62,680 nt of DNA. Source: Nemertoderma westbladi (taxonomy: Eukaryota > Xenacoelomorpha > Nemertodermatida > Nemertodermatidae). Location: contig JAUCBJ010008921.1 in NCBI GenBank assembly GCA_032718475.1, positions 1 through 62,680 of the forward strand. The letters run 5' to 3'. Under the pieces are notes generated by a model. That model had not been told where the DNA came from. It did no database searches and worked only from the letters and a program-made list of their open reading frames with translations. This document shows, piece after piece, positions 50,631-62,680 of this stretch (positions within the stretch are counted from its first letter, which is position 1; the number at the start of each line of letters is the position of its first letter). The translations under genes were made by a program, and so were the position numbers.

Positions 50631-53560
50631 GATCAGGTTACAGTTCCACGTTATTATAATCAAAACAATAAACGAAAGTCAATAGAACAGATTATAGTTA
50701 TATTTTTCAACCGCTGTCAACCGCTGTTATTTGCGTCGGTTGGCCGATTTTATTGCATCCGGAGACCACCCGGAGACCACTGGAGGGGGATGGATTTTTA
50801 TTGTTGCGTCCTGATACCACCCTACTTCGGTATGCGAGTCTCAACTAATAGCCAACCAGACGGAGGAGCAAGAAGTTACGGAAGAACGGAAGGAAGAAGA
50901 GCATAAAATTAATTCAAATTTCTCTTAATTTCTCAATTTAAATGAATTATGTTGTTTTGAGTTGTGAAATTAAATAATCTTACAGTCAATGTACAATTGA
51001 TTAGTGTTATTGTGCACTCCTTCTTTTTTTTTTACAACGTGGCGGCTTTTTTACCAAGTTTCCCGCCTTAGTTTTTAAAATATTAAACATATCCAGTACG
51101 TAATTAATAAACTATAAACCAAAGAAACACAGTTAATAAAAACTAATAATTATTAATAACTAAGTATTATTTATTACGTCAGGCTCTTAACAGTATATTC
51201 TTTCAAACGTGAGATAATAATTTAATTTAATAACTTAATATACTAATTTTAAATAAATGATATACTTGATAATTTTATATTAAAATGTTGAATGTTATAA
51301 ATTAATCACAATATCAATGTATTCAGTTATGGATAGACTAATTTACTCGGATTAATTTCTTATTCAGGAGTTCCAGAGTAAATAAATGGGGACAACAGGT
51401 GGCATATAAAGAAAGGGTTTACTTTACAGAAAGCAAACTTTATTCTAAGCGATAACGGTTGTGACGTTGTGGAGGGCGTGACGTAATGATTGATTCAAAC
51501 ATGAGTAATCGAATGTATCTAGATCTTAGTGATAAGCGAGGAGGTATTTGTGATGTAAGATACGAGTGGTAATTAGTAACTGAATTGAGTAAATTTAAAT
51601 AAATATGATTTAATCTTCTAAGAACATGTTTATTTTCAAACAGAAGGGTTTTACTGCACCAACACCACTAATAACGAGTAATTTCTACAATGTATTAGGC
51701 CTAGGCTATAAACACACAACATAAAACTTGATTAATTTCATTTTCCTCTTGGTCTGAAACCTATTAGCAAACATCAACCTCAAAATATAATTTCTGAATC
51801 TAAAATAATGGGGTGTGTGAGTATTTCTAGAGCTGTTTAATGTATTAACAATGTATATTCTGGACCTACATAAATATAGGATGATTCAGCTACTCCTCGC
51901 ACTTCGAACCTCAGTTAACTATACTGGGTGTAAGGATGGAATAATTCTAGAACCTGAACTTTACTCCTGGAAACTTTATGATGTTTTAGTAATAACTATT
52001 TACATATTTTTACTTGTGTGTTAAGTTGTGAGTAACAAATTAACATTTGCTGATCCGAATGTTTTGCTCCACAAAGGAAAGTAGTGAATGGGTGAGTGTA
52101 AATAATTCCGCGAGTATTATAACACTGTAAAGTAGTTTGCAACATGTATGTATTTAGTTTTATTCTAAAATTGTTACTTTAAGAAACAACGCCGAAACGA
52201 AACCGAATGAAAATTAAATTTTTAAATTTCCATTTGCAAGTTTCAGGCTCAAGTTCGGTAATTAAATAAAGTACTTGTAGAGGGATGTATAGTCAAAGTC
52301 TACAATATATATTTTGAGCGTACAGCTGTAATACGATATGTTGTCCTCTGGAGATATTATACTGAGCTACATAAACAACTAGCTGTTAATAATAACTGCG
52401 TAATGTTGAAGTAAAGTTGAAATTTTTGAATATTACCGATGTGTAAAACAAACATACGTGTAATATTATATATTATGATCCCTCACGATGATAGTGGATG
52501 GTACTCGTAGTCTTTCAAATATTAAATTGTCAGGTTTTTCGATTGGCTATGGGAATTGGCATGGATTATTGTGAGTTACACAAAACATCTGTTTTACGTA
52601 TTAAGAGTGCCGAAAGGGTGCAGCATCTTTCAGGACTCCTCGAAACAGCGCTAAATTTTGGTGTAACTAAGTTAAAATCCAGAATTAAAAGTACTTTTTA
52701 CCGTATTGGTTGTATTTACCACATGCTTTTATAGTTAGTAGACAAAGTTGATTAAAATTTAATATAATATGTAATATTTTATGTAATTATACATTACTTG
52801 TTTATACTGTTTAGGTCATTAAGTATTTAAAGCAAGTAGGTTTAATATACCACATTATATCTCCATTTTGTTTGATAAAATAGCACAATAAAACTGTAAA
52901 CAAGCCCTAAATATATGTTTTAAGACTGTGCAAAACTTTACAATGCTACTGAACCTAATGCTTGTATTTGCTCTATGGTTGTTACGATAACCTCAACAGA
53001 CAAATCCTCAAGTTCTGGCCATCAACTAGCAAACTATACCGGTACACGCACCAGCATACGCTAAATCAGGCAACATCTTCAGCTCTGGATGGATGCATTT
53101 TTCAATAAGAGGAGTAAAAATGAATATACTTTTATGCTCTATCAATTCCTATATAATAAACTTGAGAAATTTCACCAATAATAATAACTACAAAAGTTTT
53201 TAAAAGAGATTTGTAATGTTATAATTTGTTCTACAATAATTGTAACATTCTTGTTGCAAAGTACTTTACAGCGTTCTGAACCTCATACGGTATACTTGGG
53301 TGTAAACACTAGCTCATTACTACATTACAAACCATTCAGATTAGCTCACTGCAAAGTGCTAACTCCATAAACAGCTGAAATATGTAAAATGAAAGCATGA
53401 TATAAATAACTATTTTGTAAATGATAATTTCTCGTTGATCAAGATATTTATATATTTTATTTCATTTATATAATTTGGCGAGCGCGTTTTAGTGAAAGAG
53501 GTAATTTATACATCAAAAGGTGATACGCGAAAAAATCGATGCAAGTCATTATATTCTTAA
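50631..53560. other. Noncoding AT-rich region, no gene seen
   Basis: Starts with the third copy of the AACAATAAACGAAAGTCAAT repeat (50660-50700). The remainder is AT-rich. A 78-codon plus-strand ORF at 52498 shows no recognisable domain and I do not call it. Confidence 0.45.
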
Positions 53561-53566
53561 CATTGC

Positions 53567-53825
53567 CTAATTTCCTCTCGAAATCCCTCCCTCCTGGTCT
53601 AAAAAGAAGTAGGAGTCGCTCATTATCCCGTACCACGTTGCTGTTCGGTTCGGCAGAACCCCCCCCCCCCCCAGGTTGTGTCGGTGTCGGTGTCGTTGTC
53701 CTGGTTTGGTGTTGCCTCCGCCGTCGTCGCTACTGAAGTCTGGCGACGACCCGCTATATCGTCGATATTTTTCCCTCATTGTCGATGGCGGGTTTCTCTC
53801 CTCTTCTTTACTCGTCTTTATAGAA
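53567..53825 (-). promoter_or_regulatory. Possible promoter and first exon
   Basis: A GC-rich island in AT-rich surroundings. On the minus strand CTATAAAG (about 53817-53824) lies about 45 bp upstream of an ATG at 53779 in good context (CGACAATGA). The frame runs MREKYRRYSGSSPDFSSDDG and is open to 53567, but contains a poly-G run of 14 that would encode glycines. A TG|GTACGG donor in it would be in phase with the acceptor of SYTL exon 1, so it might be an upstream SYTL exon. This is speculative. The plus strand is also open here. Confidence 0.25.
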
Positions 53826-54483
53826 GGTGATATCTGATAGCACCTGAACCCTGTGGTATCAAGGTACTTTTTCCCCGAAAAATATATTCTTATCTATTTA
53901 TATGGGAGGGAGTATTGATCTCCCGGCGGGATTAAAATAAGAGCGGGTTAAAAAGGCAACATTGTGAAGAATAATACAAATAATGTCTTTACATTTAGCC
54001 TTTTGACCTTTTTCACGTTAAAGAATGATGTCACTTTTTATAAATTGGGTTGATCATGAGAGAAAATAGTGAACTCTATTATGTAAAAGCATCACGTTTC
54101 ATATGATACCAGCTAACACTTATTATATAGTTCCTGGAATACAAGTTCAATAATTACTGCAAATATACTCAATTAATTTTTGAATCTGGTGCTTTTGTTA
54201 GAGATTCGTTTATTTCATGATAATTAAAAGAATTACAGAGATTATTCACATTATTGATTTGAGATTTGTTTGAATATTTATTCTTACATTAATTTATGTT
54301 TTTCAGTTTGATGCTAATATGTTTCATACCAATAATAATGTGAATAATATATTATATTCACCCGTAATAGATATAGTATTTACGTAGTAAATTGTCCCTA
54401 GAATGTATGAACATACGATATATATATATTATTGATTTTTAGATAAAGTTAAAATAATAATCTTTCAGTTTGTTTTCGATTAT

Positions 54484-54586
54484 CTACACCGTGGGAGTAG
54501 CAACAGAGGTCATATAGGCGTAACCAACACCCAGAGCTGTGGCAACAGTGAGAGTTAGAGCGACAACCACACCCACTTCTATCGGA
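54484..54586 (-). CDS. Last exon of an unidentified single-pass membrane protein
   Basis: The acceptor TTATATTGCAG at 54587 opens 33 codons ending at TAG (54486-54484). The product is a hydrophobic segment (EVGVVVALTLTVATALGVGY) and a short AYMTSVATPTV tail, the look of a C-terminal transmembrane anchor. Phase agrees with the exon at 54939-54996. I cannot name the family. Upstream exons must lie beyond the 38-bp satellite, off the right edge. Confidence 0.6.
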
Positions 54587-54938
54587 CTGCAATATAATTT
54601 GAAAATCGTTAGAACTTGTTACTTTAACTGTATGGTGAGTGTATGTATGTATGTTTGTATGTTTATGACACGACATGCCTCGATCCCACACCGGAATGTA
54701 AAGAAAATATTTGGAATATTATTATCGAGGTGCTGACATTGCAGACTTGACTGACAGTCACATTGTCTTACCGCAAAAACAATTTAAAACAAATATACTT
54801 ATTTGCCTGTCCTTCACCATTTTATTGAAAATTATTGTTATAATTATATTTATAATAATTTATGGTTAAAATGAGAATTGAATATATTTACAACAATATT
54901 ACTAATTCGCTTTTAATTCATTATTTATCATAACTAAC

Positions 54939-54996
54939 CTCCATTGCCATGATACTTGTTCTGGTGGCGGAGTTTCTATTGGCGTTGTATCATCGT
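54939..54996 (-). CDS. Penultimate exon of the same membrane protein
   Basis: 58 nt between acceptor TTTTTATTCAG and donor GGAG|GTTAGT. It encodes DDTTPIETPPPEQVSWQW with two bases completing a Ser codon in the next exon. The acidic, Pro/Thr-rich content suits an extracellular stalk before the membrane segment. Support comes from borders and phase, not homology. Confidence 0.5.
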
Positions 54997-55035
54997 CTGA
55001 ATAAAAAATAAAAAATTCAATTAATTAGTGTAACG

Positions 55036-58000
55036 AAGCTAACTAAGCTTTATGTAGGGTAGTTCATACGTTATAACGAAGCTATCTCTATGTAGGGTAG
55101 CTCATACGTTATAACGAAGCTGTCTCTATGTAGGGCAGTTCATACGTTATAACGAAGCTATCTCTATGTAGGGTAGCTCATACGTTAGAACGAAGCTGTC
55201 TCTATGTAGGGTAGCTCATACGTTATAACGAAGCTCTCTTTATGTAGGGTAGCTCATACGTTATAACGAAGCTGTCTTTATGTAGGGTAGCTCATACGTT
55301 ATAACGAAGCTGTCTTTATGTAGGGTAGCTCATACGTTATAACGAAGCTTCTCTATGTAGGGTAGCTCATACGTTATAACGAAGCTGTCTTTATGTAGGG
55401 TAGCTCATACGTTATAACGAAGCTGTCTCTATGTAGGGTAGCTCATACGTTATAACGAAGCTGTCTCTATGTAGGGTAGCTCATACGTTATAACGAAGCC
55501 GTCTTTATGTAGGGTAGCTCATACGTTATAACGAAGCTGTCTCTATGTAGGGTAGCTCATACGTTATAACGAAGCTCTCTTTATGTAGGGTAGCTCATAC
55601 GTTATAACGAAGCTGTCTTTGTGTAGGGTAGCTCATACGTTATAACGAAGCTGTCTCTATGTAGGGTAGCTCATACGTTATAACGAAGCTCTCTTTATGT
55701 AGGGTAGTTCATACGTTATAACGAAGCTATCTCTATGTAGGGTAGCTCATACGTTAGAACGAAGCTGTCTCTATGTAGGGTAGCTCATACGTTATAACGA
55801 AGCTCTCTTTATGTAGGGTAGCTCATACGTTAGAACGAAGCTGTCTCTATGTAGGGTAGCTCATACGTTATAACGAAGCTGTCTCTATGTAGGGTAGCTC
55901 ATACGTTATAACGAAGCTCTCTTTATGTAGGGTAGCTCATACGTTATAACGAAGCTCTCTTTATGTAGGGAAGCTCATACGTTATAACGAAGCTCTCTTT
56001 ATGTAGGGTAGCTCATACGTTATAACGAAGCTGTCTCTATGTAGGGTAGTTCATACGTTATAACGAAGCTATCTCTATGTAGGGTAGCTCATACGTTAGA
56101 ACGAAGCTGTCTTTATGTAGGGTAGCTCATACGTTATAACGAAGCTGTCTCTATGTAGGGTAGCTCATACGTTATAACGAAGCTATCTCTATGTAGGGTA
56201 GTTCATACGTTATAACGAAGCTATCTCTATGTAGGGTAGCTCATACGTTAGAACGAAGCTGTCTTTATGTAGGGTAGCTCATACGTTATAACGAAGCTGT
56301 CTCTATGTAGGGTAGCTCATCCGTTATAACGAAGCTGTCTCTATGTAGGGTAGCTCATACGTTATAACGAAGCTGTCTCTATATAGGGTAGCTCATACGT
56401 TATAACGAAGCTGTCTCTATGTAGGGTAGCTCATACGTTATAACGAAGCTGTCTCTATGTAGGGTAGCTCATACGTTATAACGAAGCTGTCTCTATATAG
56501 GGTAGCTCATACGTTATAACGAAGCTGTCTCTATGTAGGGTAGCTCATACGTTATAACGAAGCTGTCTTTATGTAGGGTAGCTCATACGTTATAACGAAG
56601 CTCTCTATGTAGGGTAGCTCATACGTTATAACGAAGCTGTCTTTATGTAGGGTAGCTCATACGTTATAACGAAGCTGTCTCTATGTAGGGTAGCTCATAC
56701 GTTATAACGAAGCTGTCTTTATGTAGGGTAGCTCATACGTTATAACGAAGCTGTCTTTATGTAGGGTAGCTCATACGTTATAACGAAGCTGTCTTTATGT
56801 AGGGTAGCTCATACGTTATAACGAAGCTGTCTTTATGTAGGGTAGCTCATACGTTATAACGAAGCTGTCTTTATGTAGGGTAGCTCATACGTTATAACGA
56901 AGCTGTCTTTATGTAGGGTAGCTCATACGTTATAACGAAGCTGTCTTTATGTAGGGTAGCTCATACGTTATAACGAAGCTTCTCTATGTAGGGTAGCTCA
57001 TACGTTATAACGAAGCTGTCTTTATGTAGGGTAGCTCATACGTTATAACGAAGCTGTCTCTATGTAGGGTAGCTCATACGTTATAACGAAGCTGTCTCTA
57101 TGTAGGGTAGCTCATACGTTATAACGAAGCCGTCTTTATGTAGGGTAGCTCATACGTTATAACGAAGCTGTCTCTATGTAGGGTAGCTCATACGTTATAA
57201 CGAAGCTCTCTTTATGTAGGGTAGCTCATACGTTATAACGAAGCTGTCTTTGTGTAGGGTAGCTCATACGTTATAACGAAGCTGTCTCTATGTAGGGTAG
57301 CTCATACGTTATAACGAAGCTCTCTTTATGTAGGGTAGTTCATACGTTATAACGAAGCTATCTCTATGTAGGGTAGCTCATACGTTAGAACGAAGCTGTC
57401 TCTATGTAGGGTAGCTCATACGTTATAACGAAGCTCTCTTTATGTAGGGTAGCTCATACGTTAGAACGAAGCTGTCTCTATGTAGGGTAGCTCATACGTT
57501 ATAACGAAGCTGTCTCTATGTAGGGTAGCTCATACGTTATAACGAAGCTCTCTTTATGTAGGGTAGCTCATACGTTATAACGAAGCTCTCTTTATGTAGG
57601 GTAGCTCATACGTTATAACGAAGCTCTCTTTATGTAGGGTAGCTCATACGTTATAACGAAGCTGTCTCTATGTAGGGTAGTTCATACGTTATAACGAAGC
57701 TATCTCTATGTAGGGTAGCTCATACGTTAGAACGAAGCTGTCTTTATGTAGGGTAGCTCATACGTTATAACGAAGCTGTCTCTATGTAGGGTAGCTCATA
57801 CGTTATAACGAAGCTATCTCTATGTAGGGTAGTTCATACGTTATAACGAAGCTATCTCTATGTAGGGTAGCTCATACGTTAGAACGAAGCTGTCTTTATG
57901 TAGGGTAGCTCATACGTTATAACGAAGCTGTCTCTATGTAGGGTAGCTCATCCGTTATAACGAAGCTGTCTCTATGTAGGGTAGCTCATACGTTATAACG

Positions 58001-61000
58001 AAGCTGTCTCTATATAGGGTAGCTCATACGTTATAACGAAGCTGTCTCTATGTAGGGTAGCTCATACGTTATAACGAAGCTGTCTCTATGTAGGGTAGCT
58101 CATACGTTATAACGAAGCTGTCTCTATATAGGGTAGCTCATACGTTATAACGAAGCTGTCTCTATGTAGGGTAGCTCATACGTTATAACGAAGCTGTCTT
58201 TATGTAGGGTAGCTCATACGTTATAACGAAGCTCTCTATGTAGGGTAGCTCATACGTTATAACGAAGCTGTCTTTATGTAGGGTAGCTCATACGTTATAA
58301 CGAAGCTGTCTCTATGTAGGGTAGCTCATACGTTATAACGAAGCTGTCTTTATGTAGGGTAGCTCATACGTTATAACGAAGCTGTCTTTATGTAGGGTAG
58401 CTCATACGTTATAACGAAGCTGTCTTTATGTAGGGTAGCTCATACGTTATAACGAAGCTGTCTTTATGTAGGGTAGCTCATACGTTATAACGAAGCTGTC
58501 TTTATGTAGGGTAGCTCATACGTTATAACGAAGCTGTCTTTATGTAGGGTAGCTCATACGTTATAACGAAGCTGTCTTTATGTAGGGTAGCTCATACGTT
58601 ATAACGAAGCTGTCTCTATGTAGGGTAGCTCATACGTTATAACGAAGCTGTCTTTATATAGGGTAGCTCATACGTTATAACGAAGCTGTCTTTATGTAGG
58701 GTAGCTCATACGTTATAACGAAGCTGTCTTTATGTAGGGTAGCTCATACGTTATAACGAAGCTGTCTTTATGTAGGGTAGCTCATACGTTATAACGAAGC
58801 TGTCTCTATGTAGGGTAGCTCATACGTTATAACGAAGCTATCTTTATGTAGGGTAGCTCATACGTTATAACGAAGCTGTCATTATGTAGGGTAGCTCATA
58901 CGTTATAACGAAGCTATCTTTATGTAGGGTAGCTCATACGTTATAACGAAGCTGTCATTATGTAGGGTAGCTCATACGTTATAACGAAGCTGTCATTATG
59001 TAGGGTAGCTCATACGTTATAACGAAGCTATCTTTATGTAGGGTAGCTCATACGTTATAACGAAGCTGTCTTTATGTAGGGTAGCTCATACGTTATAACG
59101 AAGCTGTCTTTATGTAGGGTAGCTCGTACGTTATAACGAAGCAGTCTCTATGTAGGGTAGCTCATACGTTATAACGAAGCTGTCTTTATGTAGGGTAGCT
59201 CATACGTTATAACGAAGCTGTCTTTATGTAGGGTAGCTCATACGTTATAACGAAGCTGTCTTTACGTAGGGTAGCTCATACGTTATAACGAAGCTGTCTC
59301 TATGTAGGGTAGCTCATACGTTATAACGAAGCTGTCTTTATGTAGGGTAGCTCATACGTTATAACGAAGCTGTCTTTATGTAGGGTAGCTCATACGTTAT
59401 AACGAATCTGTCTCTATGTAGGGTAGCTCATACGTTATAACGAAGCTGTCTTTATGTAGGGTAGCTCATACGTTATAACGAAGCTGTCTCTATGTAGGGT
59501 GGCTCATACGTTATAACGAAGCTGTCTTTATGTAGGGTAGCTCATACGTTATAACGAATCTGTCTCTATGTAGGGTAGATCATACGTTATAACGAAGCTG
59601 TCTCTATGTAGGGTAGCTCATACGTTATAACGAAGCTGTCTCTATGTAGGGTAGCTCATACGTTATAACGAAGCTGTCTTTATGTAGGGTAGCTCATACG
59701 TTATAACGAAGCTGTCTTTATGTAGGGTAGCTCATACGTTATAACGAAGCTGTCTTTATGTAGGGTAGCTCATACGTTATAACGAAGCTGTCTTTATGTA
59801 GGGTAGCTCATACGTTATAACGAAGCTGTCTCTATGTAGGGTAGCTCATACGTTATAACGAAGCTGTCTTTATATAGGGTAGCTCATACGTTATAACGAA
59901 GCTGTCTCTATGTAGGGTAGCTCATACGTTATAACGAAGCTGTCTCTATGTAGGGTAGCTCATACGTTATAACGAAGCTATCTCTATATAGGGTAACTCA
60001 TACGTTATAACGAAGCTGTCTTTATGTAGGGTAGCTCATACGTTATAACGAAGCTGTCTTTATGTAGGGTAGCTCATACGTTATAACGAAGCTGTCTCTA
60101 TGTAGGGTAGCTCATACGTTATAACGAAGCTGTCTTTATGTAGGGTAGCTCATACGTTATAACGAAGCTGTCTTTATGTAGGGTAGCTCATACGTTATAA
60201 CGAAGCTGTCTTTATGTAGGGTAGCTCATACGTTATAACGAAGCTGTCTTTATGTAGGGTAGCTCATACGTTATAACGAAGCTGTCTTTATATAGGGTAG
60301 CTCATACGTTATAACGAATCTGTCTCTATGTAGGGTAGATCATACGTTACAACGAAGCTATCTCTATGTAGGGTAGCTCATACGTTATAACGAAGCTGTC
60401 TTTATGTAGGGTAGCTCATACGTTATAACGAAGCTGTCTTTATGTAGGGTAGCTCATACGTTATAACGAAGCTGTCATTATGTAGGGTAGCTCATACGTT
60501 ATAACGAAGCTGTCTCTATGTAGGGTAGCTCATACGTTATAACGAAGCTGTCTTTATATAGGGTAGCTCATACGTTATAACGAAGCTGTCTCTATGTAGG
60601 GTAGCTCATACGTTATAACGAAGCTGTCTCTATGTAGGGTAGCTCATACGTTATAACGAAGCTGTCTTTATGTAGGGTAGCTCATACGTTATAACGAAGC
60701 TGTCTTTATGTAGGGTAGCTCATACGTTATAACGAAGCTGTCTTTATGTAGGGTAGCTCATACGTTATAACGAAGCTGTCTCTATGTAGGGTAGCTCATA
60801 CGTTACAACGAAGCTGTCTCTATGTAGGGTAGCTCATACGTTATAACGAAGCTGTCTTTATGTAGGGTAGCTCATACGTTATAACGAAGCTGTCTCTATG
60901 TAGGGTAGCTCATACGTTATAACGAAGCTGTCTTTATATAGGGTAGCTCATACGTTATAACGAAGCTGTCTCTATGTAGGGTAGCTCATACGTTATAACG

Positions 61001-62680
61001 AAGCTGTCTCTATGTAGGGTAGCTCATACGTTATAACGAAGCTGTCTCTATGTAGGGTAGCTCATACGTTATAACGAAGCTGTCTCTATGTAGGGTAGCT
61101 CATACGTTATAACGAAGCTGTCTCTATGTAGGGTAGCTCATACGTTATAACGAAGCTGTCTCTATGTAGGGTAGCTCATACGTTATAACGAAGCTGTCTT
61201 TGTGTAGGGTAGCTCATACGTTATAACGAAGCTGTCTTTATGTAGGGTAGCTCATACGTTATAACGAAGCTGTCTCTATGTTGGGTAGCTCATACGTTAT
61301 AACGAAGCTGTCTTTATATAGGGTAGCTCATACGTTATAACGAAGCTGTCTCTATGTAGGGTAGCTCATACGTTATAACAAAGCTGTCTTTATGTAGGGT
61401 AGCTCATACGTTATAACGAAGCTGTCTTTATGTAGGGTAGCTCATACGTTATAACGAAGCTGTCTTTATGTAGGGTAGCTCATACGTTATAACGAAGCTG
61501 TCTTTATGTAGGGTAGCTCATACGTTATAACGAAGCTGTCTTTATGTAGGGTAGCTCATACGTTATAACGAAGCTGTCTCTATGTAGGGTAGCTCATACG
61601 TTATAACGAAGCTGTCTTTATGTAGGGTAGCTCATACGTTATAACGAAGCTGTCTTTATGTAGGGTAGCTCATACGTTATAACGAAGCTGTCTTTATGTA
61701 GGGTAGCTCATACGTTATAACGAAGCTGTCTTTATGTAGGGTAGCTCATACGTTATAACGAAGCTGTCTCTATGTAGGGTAGCTCATACGTTATAACGAA
61801 GCTGTCTTTATGTAGGGTAGCTCATACGTTATAACGAAGCTGTCTTTATGTAGGGTAGCTCATACGTTATAACGAAGCTGTCTTTATGTAGGGTAGCTCA
61901 TACGTTATAACGAAGCTGTCTTTATGTAGGGTAGCTCATACGTTATAACGAAGCTGTCTCTATGTAGGGTAGCTCATACGTTATAACGAAGCTGTCTTTA
62001 TATAGGGTAGCTCATACGTTATAACGAAGCTGTCTTTATGTAGGGTAGCTCATACGTTATAACGAAGCTGTCTTTATGTAGGGTAGCTCATACGTTATAA
62101 CGAAGCTGTCTTTATGTAGGGTAGCTCATACGTTATAACGAAGCTGTCTCTATGTAGGGTAGCTCATACGTTATAACGAAGCTGTCTTTATGTAGGGTAG
62201 CTCATACGTTATAACGAAGCTGTCATCTATGTAGGGTAGCTCATACGTTATAACGAAGCTGTCTTTATGTAGGGTAGCTCATACGTTATAACGAAGCTGT
62301 CTTTATGTAGGGTAGCTCATACGTTATAACGAAGCTGTCTTATGTAGGGTAGCTCATACGTTATAACGAAGCTATCTTTATGTAGGGTAGCTCATACGTT
62401 ATAACGAAGCTGTCTTTATGTAGGGTAGCTCATACGTTATAACGAAGCTGTCTTTATGTAGGGTAGCTCGTACGTTATAACGAAGCAGTCTCTATGTAGG
62501 GTAGCTCATACGTTATAACGAAGCTGTCTTTATGTAGGGTAGCTCATACGTTATAACGAAGCTGTCTTTATGTAGGGTAGCTCATACGTTATAACGAAGC
62601 TGTCTTTACGTAGGGTAGCTCATACGTTATAACGAAGCTGTCTCTATGTAGGGTAGCTCATACGTTATAACGAAGCTGTC
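55036..62680. repeat. 38-bp satellite, about 200 units, open at the right edge
   Basis: Units with core GTAGGGTAGCTCATACGTTA then TAACGAAGCTGTCTTTAT. Each carries the perfect 10-bp palindrome CGTTATAACG. Rare variants (AAGCTTCTC, AAGCCGTC, CTTTGTG, CATCCGTT) recur with an exact 1,631-bp offset (for example CCGTT at 56321 and 57952). Others (GCTCGTACG, CTTTACG) recur with a 3,344-bp offset (59126 and 62470), so large blocks were duplicated. The array continues past the window. Confidence 0.98.

Noticed and set aside
52498-52734. 78-codon plus-strand ORF
   Set aside because: ATG start but no recognisable domain, no splice support and no compositional contrast with its surroundings.
54449-54691. 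80-codon Cys-rich minus-strand ORF
   Set aside because: It is an alternative frame of the transmembrane last exon, which has a good acceptor and agreeing phase.

Overview
The window is eukaryotic nuclear DNA from a metazoan, most likely a marine invertebrate. It is AT-rich and has introns with GT-AG borders, BEL/Pao-type and non-LTR retrotransposons, MITE-like elements, a hammerhead ribozyme, and very large minisatellites that fill introns. The recurrent noncoding palindrome TAGGCCTA is compatible with a deuterostome such as an echinoderm, but I cannot fix the phylum.

The backbone is one host gene on the minus strand, running from about 39.86 kb leftward off the window. It encodes a synaptotagmin-like protein (SYTL/Slp, bitesize type), a Rab27 effector. 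I assembled eleven coding exons by hand: 39733-39861, 23889-24013, 23176-23293, 16847-16959, 16199-16369, 14709-15160, 13527-13764, 11007-11215, 3136-3419, 1957-2091 and 1405-1534. All ten internal junctions keep the reading frame. They give 698 residues: an N-terminal Rab-binding helix, a FYVE-type zinc finger with four CxxC pairs, an SGEWF motif, a long Ser/Thr/Pro-rich linker and a complete C2A domain. C2B lies beyond the left edge. An intronless tafazzin gene (510-1310, plus strand) sits downstream of the last visible exon, probably inside the next intron and antisense to the host gene.

The introns hold most of the rest. There are tandem arrays of 20 bp (intron 9), 51 bp (intron 8) and 30 bp (intron 3), non-LTR fragments (intron 7), and small terminal-inverted-repeat elements (introns 3 and 4). 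Intron 1 contains a broken transposon-type gene (a FEN1/XPG-like nuclease region plus a C-terminal CXC cysteine domain). A 203-bp TTAA-flanked MITE and a complete 12,005-bp LTR element both interrupt it. The LTR element (25752-37756) has 538-bp LTRs that look identical and a GGATT target duplication. It encodes a coiled-coil ORF1, a BEL/Pao-like gag-protease ORF fused to an integrase tail with no reverse transcriptase, RNase H or integrase core, and, in the env position, an 844-residue ORF that joins a DEDD-type 3'-5' exonuclease-like domain to three CCHC zinc knuckles. This is the strongest candidate for an undescribed system: a recently mobile, non-autonomous element with a captured exonuclease.

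Right of the host gene are a tRNA-like short element with a complete type I hammerhead ribozyme core (about 40.17-40.23 kb), a 14-15 bp and a 63-bp array, further non-LTR fragments, and the last two exons of a second minus-strand gene ending in a membrane segment (54484-54996). A 38-bp satellite of about 200 units runs off the right edge. About half of the window is tandem repeat or mobile DNA.
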